From the NCBI GenBank assembly GCA_035307765.1, contig DATGHU010000050.1:1-50172 (forward strand): a stretch of DNA of 50,172 nucleotides. The letters run 5' to 3'. This stretch comes from a bacterium. Lineage in GTDB: Bacteria; Sysuimicrobiota; Sysuimicrobiia; Sysuimicrobiales; Segetimicrobiaceae. The position numbers and the translations under genes are program-made. The first letter of the stretch is position 1; every line of letters begins with the position of its first letter. Below the pieces are notes generated by a model that saw nothing but the letters and a program-made list of their open reading frames with translations, did no database searches and had not been told where the DNA came from. Shown piece after piece: positions 25,923 through 34,884 of this stretch.

Positions 25923-27014
25923 TCAGGATCCCCCGGCAAGGCTCCTGCTCGGCGGCTTCGGATTCTGGCGTTCGGCGGCAAGCCCATCGGCGATCAGCGC
26001 CTCCGCGATCTGCACCGCGTTGAGGGCCGCGCCCTTCCTGAGGTTGTCGGTCACCGCCACCAAGCAGAGACCGTGGGGAACCGTCGGGTCGGGCCGCAGC
26101 CGCCCGACGATGCACGCGTCCCGCCCGGTCGCGTACAGCGGCGTTGGAAACACGCCGTGATCGGGATCGTCGGCCACCTCAACCCCGGGAGCGGCGGCCA
26201 GCACCGCGCGCGCCCGGTCGACGGGGAACGGCCGGGCGAACTCCACGTGCAGCGCCATGAGGTGGCTGATGAGGATCGGCACCCGCACCGTCGTCACGCT
26301 GACGGGGAGGTCGGCCTCCATGATCTTCCTGGTCTCGTGAATCATCTTGTCTTCCTCTTCCGTCACGCCCCCGGGCATCCACTTCCACTGCGGCAGGAGG
26401 TTGAAGGCGATCGGCTGTGCGGTGCCGGCCACCCGCTCCACCGCGTCCGGTTGGGGCCGCTCCCGCAGCAGCGCCTCGTCGGCCAGCAGGCGGCGGGCCT
26501 GGTCCAGGAGCGCGTCCATCTGATCGCGGCCGGCCCCCGAGACGGATTGGTAGGTGCAGACCACCACCCGGCGGATGGGGACGACGGCGTGGAGGGGAGC
26601 GAGCGCCATCAGCATCGTGATCGTGGAGCAGTTCGGGTTCGCGATGATCCCCCGGTGCCCCCGCAGCGCGTGGCGGTTGACCTCCGGGATAACCAGCGGC
26701 ACGTCGGGGGCCATCCGAAAGGTGGAGCTCTTGTCGATGACCAGCGTCCCCGCCGCGGCGGCCGCCCGGGCGAAGCGTTCGCTGGCCCCGTCCCCGCCGC
26801 CGAAGAAGGCGATCTGGACGCCGGCGAGTGCCTCCGACGTCGTCTCCACCACCGTGTGGGGCTGGCCTCGAAACGTCACGGTGCGTCCGGCGGAGCGCGC
26901 GCTGGCCGTCGCCCGCAGCGCGGCGACGGGGAAGGATCGTTCCTCCAGCACCCGCAACACCGTCTGCCCCACCGCACCCGTCGCGCCGACGACCGCGACC
27001 TCAAACCCAGGCAT
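25923..27014 (-). CDS. asd: Aspartate-semialdehyde dehydrogenase
   Basis: A 363-residue ASADH making aspartate semialdehyde from aspartyl phosphate with NADPH. The NADP motif is VVGATGAVGQTVLRVLEER; the catalytic cysteine is in NPNCSTITMLMAL; the later QWKWMPGGVTEEEDKMIHET and VRVPILISH stretches are typical. The ATG at 27012-27014 (MPGFEVAVVG) with GGGAGGGAGAGGG upstream is preferred over one five codons earlier. It lies 14 bases after dapB and before dapA. Confidence 0.97.
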   Translation of the reverse strand: MPGFEVAVVGATGAVGQTVLRVLEERSFPVAALRATASARSAGRTVTFRGQPHTVVETTSEALAGVQIAFFGGGDGASERFARAAAAAGTLVIDKSSTFRMAPDVPLVIPEVNRHALRGHRGIIANPNCSTITMLMALAPLHAVVPIRRVVVCTYQSVSGAGRDQMDALLDQARRLLADEALLRERPQPDAVERVAGTAQPIAFNLLPQWKWMPGGVTEEEDKMIHETRKIMEADLPVSVTTVRVPILISHLMALHVEFARPFPVDRARAVLAAAPGVEVADDPDHGVFPTPLYATGRDACIVGRLRPDPTVPHGLCLVAVTDNLRKGAALNAVQIAEALIADGLAAERQNPKPPSRSLAGGS

Positions 27015-27028
27015 CCCTCTCCCTCCCA

Positions 27029-27835
27029 CTACAGATCGAGCACGTGCTCCAACCCTTCCACGAAGCGGCGCAGGGCCCCGACCCGCTGAATCGCGAGCAC
27101 CAGCCCCGGCATGAACGACTCCTCGCTCGTGGAGTCGTGCCGGATGGTCAGCGTCTGCCCCGGCCCGCCAAACAGCACCACCTGATGGGCGACCAATCCG
27201 GGCAGCCGCACGCTGTGGACCGGCACCGCATCGATCGAGGCACCCCGCGCGCCCTCGGCGACCACCGTCTCGGTCACGGGCGGCTCGGGCGCGGCTCCCC
27301 GCGCCTCGGCCACCAGACGCGCGGTGCGCGCGGCGGTGCCCGACGGCGCGTCGCGCTTACGGTCGTGGTGCAGTTCGATGATCTCCGCGTGCGGGAAGAA
27401 CCGGGCCGCACGCCGAGCAAACTCCATCATCAACACGGCTCCGAGCGCGAAGTTGGGGGCGAGGATGCCGCCCAGCTCTTGGGCGGCGCACCGCTCCCGC
27501 AGGACGGTGACGGCCTCGACGGAGAGCCCGGTCGCACCGATCACCACCGGCACCCGATGATCGAGGGCCACGGCGGCGTGCTCCGCGGCGGCGTCGCCGT
27601 GGGTGAGGTCGACCAGCACCGTCGGCCGACCCATCAGGAAGATGTCCACCAGGCTGGCGGTGATCGGCACGCCGATCGTTCCCGCTCCGGCCACGCCCCC
27701 CGCATCCTGGCCCACGCCGGTCTTGCGGCCGAGGGCACCCACCACGGTCATGTCCTCCCGCCGTGCGATCGTCCGCACGGCCGCCCGCCCCATCCGGCCG
27801 GCGGCGCCGGCCACGACCACCCTATGCACCTGCAC
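27029..27835 (-). CDS. dapB: 4-hydroxy-tetrahydrodipicolinate reductase
   Basis: A 268-residue DapB, reducing the dapA product with NAD(P)H. The dinucleotide motif VVVAGAAGRMGRAA is at the N-terminus; VVIGATGL, APNFALGAVLMMEFA and the active-site EIIELHHDRKRDAPSGTA follow. I start at GTG 27833-27835, which has GAGG about nine bases upstream; GTG at 27827-27829 is an alternative. It overlaps the M16 protease gene by 14 bases. A longer frame upstream is that gene's shadow. Confidence 0.95.
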   Translation of the reverse strand: MQVHRVVVAGAAGRMGRAAVRTIARREDMTVVGALGRKTGVGQDAGGVAGAGTIGVPITASLVDIFLMGRPTVLVDLTHGDAAAEHAAVALDHRVPVVIGATGLSVEAVTVLRERCAAQELGGILAPNFALGAVLMMEFARRAARFFPHAEIIELHHDRKRDAPSGTAARTARLVAEARGAAPEPPVTETVVAEGARGASIDAVPVHSVRLPGLVAHQVVLFGGPGQTLTIRHDSTSEESFMPGLVLAIQRVGALRRFVEGLEHVLDL

Positions 27836-29129
27836 GGGCCCGCACCTCTTCCTCGATGGCTGCGATGAGCGCGGGCTGCTGATCGAAGGGGCCGATCGCC
27901 GCGAGCGCCAGCCGATCGGGAACCAGAAGCGAATCTGCCAGGTGCCGCACGGCCTCGCCCTCGACGGCATCGACGTCGGCGATGATTTCGTCCAGGGTGA
28001 TCTGGCGCCCGAAGTACTGCTCCGAGCGGGCCAGTTTGCTCATCCGGCTGCCGGGGGTCTCCAGGGCGAGCATCAGGTTCCCCTTGAGCGATTCCTTGGC
28101 CCGGGCCACCTCGTCAACGGTCAGCCCGTCGCGCGCGCGCACCAGGCCGGCGAGGATCAGTCGCACGACCTCCCGCGTCGCGGCGGGGCTCGTGCCGGCG
28201 TAAACGACGAACGCCCCCGCATCGGCGTAGGCGGACTGGTAGGAGGAGATGGAGTACGCCAGCCCGCGCTCCTCCCGGATCTCCTGGAAGAGCCGGCTGC
28301 TCATCCCGCTCCCCAGCGCGGAGTCGAGGACCGCCAGGACGTACCGATCCGGGTGGGCCTGGGCGAGGCCGGGCACGCCGAGACAGAGGTGCACCTGCTC
28401 GATCTCCTTACTCCGGTAGGCTGTCGCCCGCTGGGGCCGGGGCGGCACGTGGACGGCCGGGGCGGCGCGCCCGGCCCATCCGCCCAGAAACTGGTCGGCG
28501 AGATCCACGATCTGCTCGTGATCCAACAACCCCGCCGCGGTGACCAGCACGGCGTCGGGGCGGTACCGCTCCGCCATGTAGGCCTGGAGATCCTCACGGG
28601 TCAGTCCGCCCAGGCTGGCCAGGCTCCCGGAAACCGGGCGGCCGAGCGGGTGCTCGGGCCACAGGGTCTCCGCGAACACGTCGTGCACGAGGTCGTCCGG
28701 AGCGTCCTCGTACATCTTGATCTCCTCGGCGAGCACCTGTCGCTCCTTTTCGACCGCCTCCGCGTCCATCGCCGGGTGGAGGAGCATGTCCGTGAGGATC
28801 GCCATCCCCTCCGCCAGGTGATCGCGCAGCACCCGCAGGTAGTAGCAGGTGTGTTCTTTGTCCGTGAACGCGTTGAGCTGGCCCCCGATCGCGTCCACCG
28901 CCTCGGCGATGGCCAGCGCCGATCGCGTCGCGGTGCCCTTGAACAGGATGTGCTCGATAAAATGGGAGATCCCGTTGTGCGGAGTGTCTTCGTACCGAGA
29001 CCCCGCCGCGATCCAGACGCCCAGCGCCACCGTGCGCACGTGGTCCATCGGTTCGGTGATCACCGTCACCCCGTTGGAAAGGGTCGCGCGCCGGTACAGC
29101 GCCTGGTCAACCGCCATCGTCATCCCCAT
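27822..29129 (-). CDS. M16 family zinc peptidase (processing-protease-like)
   Basis: A 435-residue pitrilysin-family peptidase like Bacillus MlpA. The inverted zinc motif HxxEH is seen in GISHFIEHILFKGTATR, with the distal glutamate in EEIKMYED; the C-terminal half includes GSGMSSRLFQEIREERGLAY. A single-chain homodimeric enzyme is expected. I start at ATG 29127-29129 (MGMTMAVDQ) because a GGGGGG site precedes it; ATG at 29115-29117 is possible. Its place just after pnp is conserved in Bacillus. The physiological substrate is unknown. Confidence 0.94.
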   Translation of the reverse strand: MGMTMAVDQALYRRATLSNGVTVITEPMDHVRTVALGVWIAAGSRYEDTPHNGISHFIEHILFKGTATRSALAIAEAVDAIGGQLNAFTDKEHTCYYLRVLRDHLAEGMAILTDMLLHPAMDAEAVEKERQVLAEEIKMYEDAPDDLVHDVFAETLWPEHPLGRPVSGSLASLGGLTREDLQAYMAERYRPDAVLVTAAGLLDHEQIVDLADQFLGGWAGRAAPAVHVPPRPQRATAYRSKEIEQVHLCLGVPGLAQAHPDRYVLAVLDSALGSGMSSRLFQEIREERGLAYSISSYQSAYADAGAFVVYAGTSPAATREVVRLILAGLVRARDGLTVDEVARAKESLKGNLMLALETPGSRMSKLARSEQYFGRQITLDEIIADVDAVEGEAVRHLADSLLVPDRLALAAIGPFDQQPALIAAIEEEVRARAGA

Positions 29130-29180
29130 GCCGCGGCCCCCCCACCGGGCGATCCCGCCCGGAGCCCCATAGGTAGCCGA

Positions 29181-29202
29181 GAAGCCTCCTCGCGGAGGCT
29201 TC
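29181..29202 (-). terminator. Perfect 9-bp hairpin between pnp and the M16 gene
   Basis: GAAGCCTCC (29181-29189) pairs perfectly with GGAGGCTTC (29194-29202) around a 4-base loop. It starts 27 bases after the pnp stop. No U-run follows on the minus strand, so it may be a weak terminator or an mRNA 3'-end stabiliser or processing signal rather than a full stop. Confidence 0.55.
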
Positions 29203-29228
29203 CCCAACGCCAGGATGAACGCCCGTCA

Positions 29229-31496
29229 CTACGGCCCCGGCTTTCGACGCGGGGGTCGTGGCCCCCGGTGATCCCGATCCCGAGGTCCGCGATCGTGCCG
29301 GTCGAACCGTTCGGCCCGGCGCGTCTCCCCGCCGCCGCCATCGCCCCCCTCGGGGGACAGCCCCGCCGGCACTTCGTCCCCCGGCACCAACCCCCGCCGG
29401 GTCAGGTTGACGCGCCCGAGGTTATCGATCTCCTTGACCTTCACCTCAAGTTCGTCGCCCACCTTGACGACGTCCTCCACCTTGTTGACCCGTTCGCGGG
29501 AGAGTTCGGAGATGTGGACCAGCCCCTCCTTGCCCGGGAAGATCTCCACAAACGCGCCGAAGTTCATCAGGCGGGTCACCCGTCCCTTGTAGATCTCGCC
29601 CGGCTTCGCCTCCTTGACGATGTCCTCGATCATTCGCTGCGCGCGCGCGGCGGCCTCTTCGTCCGCCGAGGCGATCAGCACGCGTCCGTCCTGCTCGATG
29701 TCGATCTTGACCCCGGTCTCCGCGGTGATCTTGTTGATCACCTTCCCGCCTGGACCGATCACCTCGCGGATCCGCTCCGGGTTGATGACGATCGTGATGA
29801 TCCGCGGCGCGTACGGCGACATCGTGGACCGTGGGGCGGGAATCGTCCGCACGATCGCATCGAGGATCCGCATCCGCGCCTCCCGCGCTTGGGCCAGGGC
29901 CTGGCGGAAGATCTCCCGGGAGAGCCCCCCGATCTTGATGTCCATCTGCAGCGCGGTCACCCCGTCTCGGGTCCCCGCCACCTTGAAGTCCATGTCGCCC
30001 ATCGCGTCCTCGATCCCCTGAATATCCGTGAGGATCGCGACGCGCGGATCCCCCGCCGGCCCGGTGATCAGCCCCATGGCGATCCCCCCGACCGGCTTGC
30101 GAATCGGCACCCCCGCATCCATCAAAGCCAGCGTGCTGCCGCAGACCGAAGCCATCGAGGTGGACCCGTTCGACTCGAGCACGAGGGAAACGAGACGGAT
30201 GGTGTACGGCCACTCCTCTTCCGGGGGCAACATCGGCTCCACGGCACGCTCGGCCAGGGCCCCGTGCCCGATCTCGCGTCGACCTGGACTGCGCATCGGA
30301 CGGGCCTCGCCCACGCTATAGGGCGGGAAGTCGTAGTGGTGCATGTATCGCTTCCGGTCCCGCGTGCTCAGGTCGTCGATGATCTGTTCGTCCTGTCCCG
30401 TCCCCAGCGTGCACGCCGTCAGGACCTGGGTCTGTCCCCGCACGAACAACCCGGAGCCGTGCACCCGAGGCAGCAGCCCCACCTGCGCGGAGAGCGGACG
30501 GATCTCCGTGGGGGTGCGGCCGTCGGTCCGGATGCCGTCGTTGAGAATCATCCGGCGGACTTCCGCCTTGATCACGCCGTCCACTAGGTCGCCGACGATC
30601 TTGGCCTGTCCGGGAAATCGATCCGCCAGCGTGGTCTGCGTGTCCGCGGCGACTTCGGCTAGCGCCGTTTCCCGCGCCAGCTTGTCGCCTCGGCGCAAGG
30701 CCTCGGCAATCTTCGCCGCCGCCGTTTCCCGCACCGCCGCCTCTATTTCGGGGTACGCGGGGGGCGTCACCGAAAGTTTGGCGCGCCCTACCCGGCGGAC
30801 CAGGTCGTCGATCCCGGCGATGATCCGCTTGATCTCCCCGTGGGCGAGGTCGAGGGCCTCGAGCAGGCGCTCCTCGGAGACCTCACGCGCGCCCGCTTCC
30901 ACCATGGTGATGCCGTCCCGGGTGCCGGCGACGACGAGATCCAAGTCCATCGCCTTCTCATCGATCAGCTTCAGCGAGGGGTTGACCACCAACTGACCGT
31001 CGACCTGGCCGATCCGGACCGCGGCGATCGGCCCATGGAACGGGATGTCTGAAATCGCCAGCGCCGCCCCCGCGCCGCACACCGCCAGCACGTCGGGAGT
31101 GTTGTCGAGGTCGCTGCTGAGCACCGTGGCGACCACCTGAACATCGTTCCGGAAGCCTTTGGGGAACAGCGGCCGGATCGGGCGGTCCATCAGGCGCGCG
31201 CTCAGAGTCGCCCGCTCTCCCGGCCGCCCCTCGCGCTTAAAAAAACCGCCGGGGATCTTCCCGGCGGCGAACATCTTCTCTTCGTAGTCGCAGGTCAGCG
31301 GGAAAAAATCGATCCCCTCACGGGGCGCCGACGACATCGTCGCGGTGACCAGAACGAGCGTGTCCCCGGACCGAACGACCACCGCGGCGTTGGCCTGTTT
31401 GGCTAAGGTGCCGGTCTCGATCGAGATCGGGCGGGCGCCCACCTCCACGTCCACGCGGCCCGTCCTCCCCCCGTGCGCGACCTGGTCCGTTGTCAC
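29229..31496 (-). CDS. pnp: Polyribonucleotide nucleotidyltransferase (PNPase)
   Basis: A 755-residue 3'-5' phosphorolytic exoribonuclease. Two RNase PH domains ([41 protein letters not shown] with [14 protein letters not shown]) flank a helical linker, then a KH domain ([19 protein letters not shown]) and an S1 domain ([32 protein letters not shown]). The C-terminus has an Arg/Asp/Gly-rich tail (about 35 residues). Start GTG at 31494-31496 has a GGAGGAGG site. It is downstream of rpsO, the near-universal arrangement. Confidence 0.98.
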   Translation of the reverse strand: MTTDQVAHGGRTGRVDVEVGARPISIETGTLAKQANAAVVVRSGDTLVLVTATMSSAPREGIDFFPLTCDYEEKMFAAGKIPGGFFKREGRPGERATLSARLMDRPIRPLFPKGFRNDVQVVATVLSSDLDNTPDVLAVCGAGAALAISDIPFHGPIAAVRIGQVDGQLVVNPSLKLIDEKAMDLDLVVAGTRDGITMVEAGAREVSEERLLEALDLAHGEIKRIIAGIDDLVRRVGRAKLSVTPPAYPEIEAAVRETAAAKIAEALRRGDKLARETALAEVAADTQTTLADRFPGQAKIVGDLVDGVIKAEVRRMILNDGIRTDGRTPTEIRPLSAQVGLLPRVHGSGLFVRGQTQVLTACTLGTGQDEQIIDDLSTRDRKRYMHHYDFPPYSVGEARPMRSPGRREIGHGALAERAVEPMLPPEEEWPYTIRLVSLVLESNGSTSMASVCGSTLALMDAGVPIRKPVGGIAMGLITGPAGDPRVAILTDIQGIEDAMGDMDFKVAGTRDGVTALQMDIKIGGLSREIFRQALAQAREARMRILDAIVRTIPAPRSTMSPYAPRIITIVINPERIREVIGPGGKVINKITAETGVKIDIEQDGRVLIASADEEAAARAQRMIEDIVKEAKPGEIYKGRVTRLMNFGAFVEIFPGKEGLVHISELSRERVNKVEDVVKVGDELEVKVKEIDNLGRVNLTRRGLVPGDEVPAGLSPEGGDGGGGETRRAERFDRHDRGPRDRDHRGPRPPRRKPGP

Positions 31497-31580
31497 CGCT
31501 GCCGTCCTCCTCCGTGCATTATGTGGGTCGGTCCAATTCCCCGCCGAAACGGCGACGGAGCGGGATCCCCGCTCCGTCGT

Positions 31581-31853
31581 CTACCGCCGCAACCCAAGCC
31601 GATCGACGATTGCGCGATATCGCTCCAAGTGGTGGGTGTTGAGGTACGTCAAGAGCCGACGCCGCAACCCGACCATGCGCAGCAAACCCCGCCGCGAATG
31701 AAAATCGTTCTTGTGGATCTTCAAATGTTCGCTGAGGTGGTTGATGCGTCCGGTCAAACGCGCGATCTGAACGTCGGCGGATCCACTGTCCTTGGCGTGT
31801 CGCTGAAACTCGTTCACCGGGACCTGCTGCGTCGTCTCACCCTCTGCGCTCAT
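31581..31853 (-). CDS. rpsO: 30S ribosomal protein S15
   Basis: A 90-residue S15 with the family core [39 protein letters not shown] and [19 protein letters not shown]. It binds 16S rRNA early in small-subunit assembly. The ATG at 31851-31853 has a GGGAGGTGGAG site; six residues upstream of it are not counted. It has its own promoter at 32011-32040 and a leader of about 150 bases, and is followed by pnp. Confidence 0.98.
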   Translation of the reverse strand: MSAEGETTQQVPVNEFQRHAKDSGSADVQIARLTGRINHLSEHLKIHKNDFHSRRGLLRMVGLRRRLLTYLNTHHLERYRAIVDRLGLRR

Positions 31854-32010
31854 CGCTCCACCTCCCATCAACCGTGCTCACCGCCGGAATCTGGCCCGCC
31901 CGCCGAAGCGCCGCCGGAGCTGCGGCCGCCCCCGCCACCTGCCTGGGTGCCACCGGTAAGTGAGGTATACCCCGACCCGGGGAAAAGACATGCCTGCCAC
32001 ACTTCTACCT

Positions 32011-32040
32011 ATAATAACACACGCGTTCCGATGCTGGCAA
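32011..32040 (-). promoter_or_regulatory. Promoter for rpsO-pnp
   Basis: Minus-strand TTGCCA (32035-32040) and TATTAT (32011-32016) with an 18-base spacer. It lies in the gap after efp and leaves an rpsO leader of about 150 bases (31854 to about 32005), which contains a CCCCG-GGT-CGGGG hairpin and GC-rich complementary stretches where S15 autoregulation could act. Confidence 0.65.
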
Positions 32041-32067
32041 ACCTGGGTGGACGGAACCTTGCCGACG

Positions 32068-32628
32068 CTACCGCACGCGCTCGATGTAGTTCCCGGAGCG
32101 GGTATCGATCCGCACGGTCTCCCCGGCGGTCACAAAGAGGGGCACCTGCACGACGGTGCCCGTCTCCAATGTGGCGGGTTTGGTCCCGCCGCTTACAGTG
32201 TCGCCTCGAAAACCCGGCACGGTCTCGATGATCTTCAGGTCCACCGAATTGGGCAGCTCGATGCCGAGCGGCGTCTGCTCGTGGAAGACCACCGTCACAT
32301 CCATGTTCTCCCGGAGAAACCGGGTCGCGTCGCCGACCAGGGCCGCCGACAGATGGAGTTGCTCGTAGTTGGTCTTATCCATCATCACGTACTCGTCGCC
32401 GGTCGAGTACAGATACTGCATGGTCTTCCGCTCGAGATACACCAGCGGAACCCGCTCGGCCGTGCGAAACGTCCGCTCCGTCGTGGAGCCGGTCTTGATA
32501 TTCTTGATCTTGGCTTTGACGTAGGCCGGCCCCCGACCCACCTTCACATGGTCGGAAGCGATGATGACATACATCTCCCCGTCGAGCAGGAAATGCACCC
32601 CTGGACGAAAGTCATTGCTCGAGATCAC
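32068..32628 (-). CDS. efp: Elongation factor P with arginine at the tip position
   Basis: A 186-residue EF-P with three beta domains: MISSNDFRPGVHFLLDGEMY, then FLRENMDVTVVFHEQTPLGI and the signature LKIIETVPGFRGDTVSGGTK. EF-P rescues ribosomes stalled at polyproline, relevant here given the Pro-rich RodZ and PilP. The tip loop reads HVKVGRGPAYVK, so residue 32 is Arg rather than the Lys of Escherichia and Bacillus; Thermus EF-P also carries Arg here. Start GTG at 32626-32628. It has its own promoter at 32648-32677 with a very short leader. Confidence 0.97.
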   Translation of the reverse strand: MISSNDFRPGVHFLLDGEMYVIIASDHVKVGRGPAYVKAKIKNIKTGSTTERTFRTAERVPLVYLERKTMQYLYSTGDEYVMMDKTNYEQLHLSAALVGDATRFLRENMDVTVVFHEQTPLGIELPNSVDLKIIETVPGFRGDTVSGGTKPATLETGTVVQVPLFVTAGETVRIDTRSGNYIERVR

Positions 32629-32647
32629 ACACGATCACCCATTCGGC

Positions 32648-32677
32648 AGTGTACCCGCAACCCTGCCGCCCTGTCAA
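32648..32677 (-). promoter_or_regulatory. Promoter for efp
   Basis: Minus-strand TTGACA (32672-32677) and TACACT (32648-32653) are 18 bases apart, near consensus. The predicted start of transcription is only about 13 bases before the efp GTG, which still leaves room for a GGGTGA-type ribosome site. Confidence 0.75.
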
Positions 32678-32785
32678 ACGCGATGGAGCGGACGGCCCTC
32701 GAAACACCCGCGGACCCGGAGGCGGGAAGAGCCCACCCGCCCCACTCCCTTCGAAACCCGCCGCCGGATTTGCCGCACACCCGGG

Positions 32786-33877
32786 CTACCCCAACACGAC
32801 CCGGAGCTCTTTCGGCGCCCGCGTCAAGATGCGGCACCCGTCCGCGGTGACCACGACGTCGTCTTCGGTGCGCACCCCGCCCCACCCCGGGAGGTAGATC
32901 CCCGGCTCGACGGTGACGACCATGCCGGGGCCCAAGACGGCGTCCTCCAACGGCGAGAGCCGCGGCCCCTCGTGCACCTCCAACCCCAGACCGTGGCCGA
33001 GGGAGTGCCCGAACGCCTCCCCAAATCCCGCCGCGGCAATGACGGACCGGGCCGCCTCGTCCACAGACCGGCAAGGGACGCCCGGCCGGATCATGTCGAG
33101 GGCACGCCGCTGAGCGTCGAGCACAACCTGATACACCCGGCGCTGCTGGTCATCGGCGCTTCGGAGCGCGACCGTCCGGGTGCAATCCGAGCAGTACCCA
33201 CCGCATTGCGCGCCAAAGTCGAGGGTGACGAACTCCCCCCCGGCCATCACCCGGTCCGTCGCCCGGCCGTGCGGCAGGGCCGAGCGGGGGCCGCTGGCGA
33301 CCACGCTGTCGAAGGCGACCCGGTCCGCTCCGGCGCGGCGCATGAACGATTCCAGTTCGACCCCGGCCGCGCGTTCTGTGAGTCCGGGGCGGAGCACCTC
33401 GAGCATGTGCACGAATGCCTGATCCGCAATCTCCACCGCGCGCGAGATCGCCGCCAGTTCCTCGGCGTCTTTCACCCAGCGGAGACGGTCTACCGAATTG
33501 AGGGGCACCAGCTCGGCGGGAGCAAGCTTCTCCCGCAGCCGCAGCACCTGGGCGTAGGAGACAAACTCGGCCTCGAATCCGATCGTGCGCGGCTTTCGCT
33601 CACCGACGGCCGCCGCCAGCGCGCCCAGGGGATCCCGCCCGCCTCGCAGCACGGTCCAGCCGGGGGCCTCCGCCGCCGCCTGCTCCTCGTAGCGAAAATC
33701 GACCGCGAGGAGCGCCTCCGGCGGAGTGACGAGGGCCAATCCGGCCGACCCGGTGAATCCGGTCACGTACCGACGGTTCTCTGTCTTCAAGAGCAACAGG
33801 GCCTCGGTCCCGGATGTCCCGAGGTACTCCCGGGCGCGGTCGAGGTGGGAACGGAGCGTCGGGGTCGTCCCGGGCAT
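32786..33877 (-). CDS. M24B metallopeptidase (Xaa-Pro aminopeptidase type)
   Basis: A 363-residue pita-bread peptidase that should release N-terminal residues before proline. The five metal ligands are visible: D in VTLDFGAQ, D in YCSDCTRT, H in FGHSLGHGLGLEVHEGP, E in VTVEPGIYLPG and E in VRTEDDVVV. The N-terminal creatinase-like domain (GTEALLLLKTENRRYVTGF) is intact. ATG at 33875-33877 (MPGTTPTLRS) lies seven bases after the previous stop; a TTG at 33917-33919 is less likely. The gene next to efp is conserved in many bacteria. Confidence 0.94.
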   Translation of the reverse strand: MPGTTPTLRSHLDRAREYLGTSGTEALLLLKTENRRYVTGFTGSAGLALVTPPEALLAVDFRYEEQAAAEAPGWTVLRGGRDPLGALAAAVGERKPRTIGFEAEFVSYAQVLRLREKLAPAELVPLNSVDRLRWVKDAEELAAISRAVEIADQAFVHMLEVLRPGLTERAAGVELESFMRRAGADRVAFDSVVASGPRSALPHGRATDRVMAGGEFVTLDFGAQCGGYCSDCTRTVALRSADDQQRRVYQVVLDAQRRALDMIRPGVPCRSVDEAARSVIAAAGFGEAFGHSLGHGLGLEVHEGPRLSPLEDAVLGPGMVVTVEPGIYLPGWGGVRTEDDVVVTADGCRILTRAPKELRVVLG

Positions 33878-33884
33878 CACCGGC

Positions 33885-34373
33885 TCACCGGCGGCCTCCG
33901 GTGATGGCCCGCTCGACAAACCGCATCAACCGGGTGAGCACAAACTCCCGCCGACCCTGCGGGCGAACGAGAATCGTGTGCAGGCCGAGGCGGTTCCCCC
34001 CGAGAATATCGGTCAGCACCTGGTCTCCCACGAGAGCCGTCACCTCAGGGGTCGTCTCCATCACCGAGAGCGCCCGACGAAGCGCTTTCGTCCACGGCTT
34101 CAGCGCTCCCGTCACGACGGGGAGTCCGAGCATCATCGCCAGCTTCGTCACGCGACTCCCCATGTTGTTGCTGACGATGCACAAGCGCAGGTCGGCGGCG
34201 CGGGCGGCGGCGATCCACCCGGGGAGCTCGGGACTCGGCCGATGAGCGCCCCAGGGGACGATCGTGTTGTCCAAATCCAAGATCACACCGCGGATGCCCT
34301 GTGCGCGAAGGGCGCGCAGGTCAATGTCGTAGACCGTCGGGACCTGCGACGCCGGCCGCAGCCACCGAAGCAC
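33885..34373 (-). CDS. YqeG-family HAD phosphatase
   Basis: A 162-residue HAD hydrolase starting MLRWLRPASQVPTVYDIDL. Motif I is GVILDLDNTIVPWG (nucleophile Asp in DLDNT), motif II is CIVSNN, and motif IV is ALVGDQVLTDILGGNRLG. This is the YqeG/Gep4 type, related to phosphatidylglycerophosphate phosphatases, which would make phosphatidylglycerol; the assignment is by family. Start GTG at 34371-34373 has a GGTGA-type site. It is between the DUF1292 gene and the M24 peptidase. Confidence 0.92.
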   Translation of the reverse strand: MLRWLRPASQVPTVYDIDLRALRAQGIRGVILDLDNTIVPWGAHRPSPELPGWIAAARAADLRLCIVSNNMGSRVTKLAMMLGLPVVTGALKPWTKALRRALSVMETTPEVTALVGDQVLTDILGGNRLGLHTILVRPQGRREFVLTRLMRFVERAITGGRR

Positions 34374-34395
34374 ATGTCACCTGCAGTACTGACCA

Positions 34396-34728
34396 TCAGT
34401 GGGATGTCTCGCCGGAGCCCTCCGTCGACGAGCCGGACGCGGTTTCCACATGGACCTCGGTCTCTCCTTCATCCGAGGCCTCAAACGCCTGGCGGACTCG
34501 CTCGAACTCCGCATCGTCCTCAATCGTCACGAGGGTGTCATCCTCCATCCGGAAGATCACCGCGGTCTCCGACTCCTCCCCACCCATCACGGGCTGGAGC
34601 ACCGCGTATCGACGCTGATCCACTTCCAAAACATCGACGACGCTGAACTCGTGCTCGACCCCATCCTCATCGAGCAACTTAATGACGTCCTCGTCGCCGC
34701 CCACGCGGGACACCCCCTTGTGGTTCAT
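34396..34728 (-). CDS. DUF1292 family protein
   Basis: A 110-residue very acidic protein. The middle, VIKLLDEDGVEHEFSVVDVLEVDQRRYAVLQP, is the DUF1292 (YrzB-like) fold; the last 35 residues are Glu/Ser/Thr-rich and probably disordered. Function is unknown. The ATG at 34726-34728 is about 30 bases downstream of the predicted transcription start from a strong promoter at 34765-34793, which probably also serves the YqeG gene and peptidase behind it. Confidence 0.85.
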   Translation of the reverse strand: MNHKGVSRVGGDEDVIKLLDEDGVEHEFSVVDVLEVDQRRYAVLQPVMGGEESETAVIFRMEDDTLVTIEDDAEFERVRQAFEASDEGETEVHVETASGSSTEGSGETSH

Positions 34729-34764
34729 TACGATGCGCCCACCGCGGGCGTCAAGCGCAAGAGC

Positions 34765-34793
34765 AGTCTAACATTCGTCATCAGGATGGTCAA
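34765..34793 (-). promoter_or_regulatory. Promoter for the DUF1292-YqeG operon
   Basis: Minus-strand TTGACC (34788-34793) and TAGACT (34765-34770) are 17 bases apart. It is back-to-back with the plus-strand promoter at 34849-34878, 56 bases away. Confidence 0.72.
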
Positions 34794-34848
34794 CGCATCA
34801 TCCATGGAAGTTCCGCAGCACACGCAACGATGCTCTCGCTGACTTGCA

Positions 34849-34878
34849 TTGACACACGTTCCGCAGACCGCGTATCAT
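34849..34878 (+). promoter_or_regulatory. Promoter of candidate small RNA
   Basis: TTGACA (34849-34854) and TATCAT (34873-34878) with an 18-base spacer on the plus strand. No plus-strand gene follows before the terminator 60 bases on, so the promoter appears dedicated to the short transcript listed next. Confidence 0.68.
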
Positions 34879-34884
34879 CGTCGT

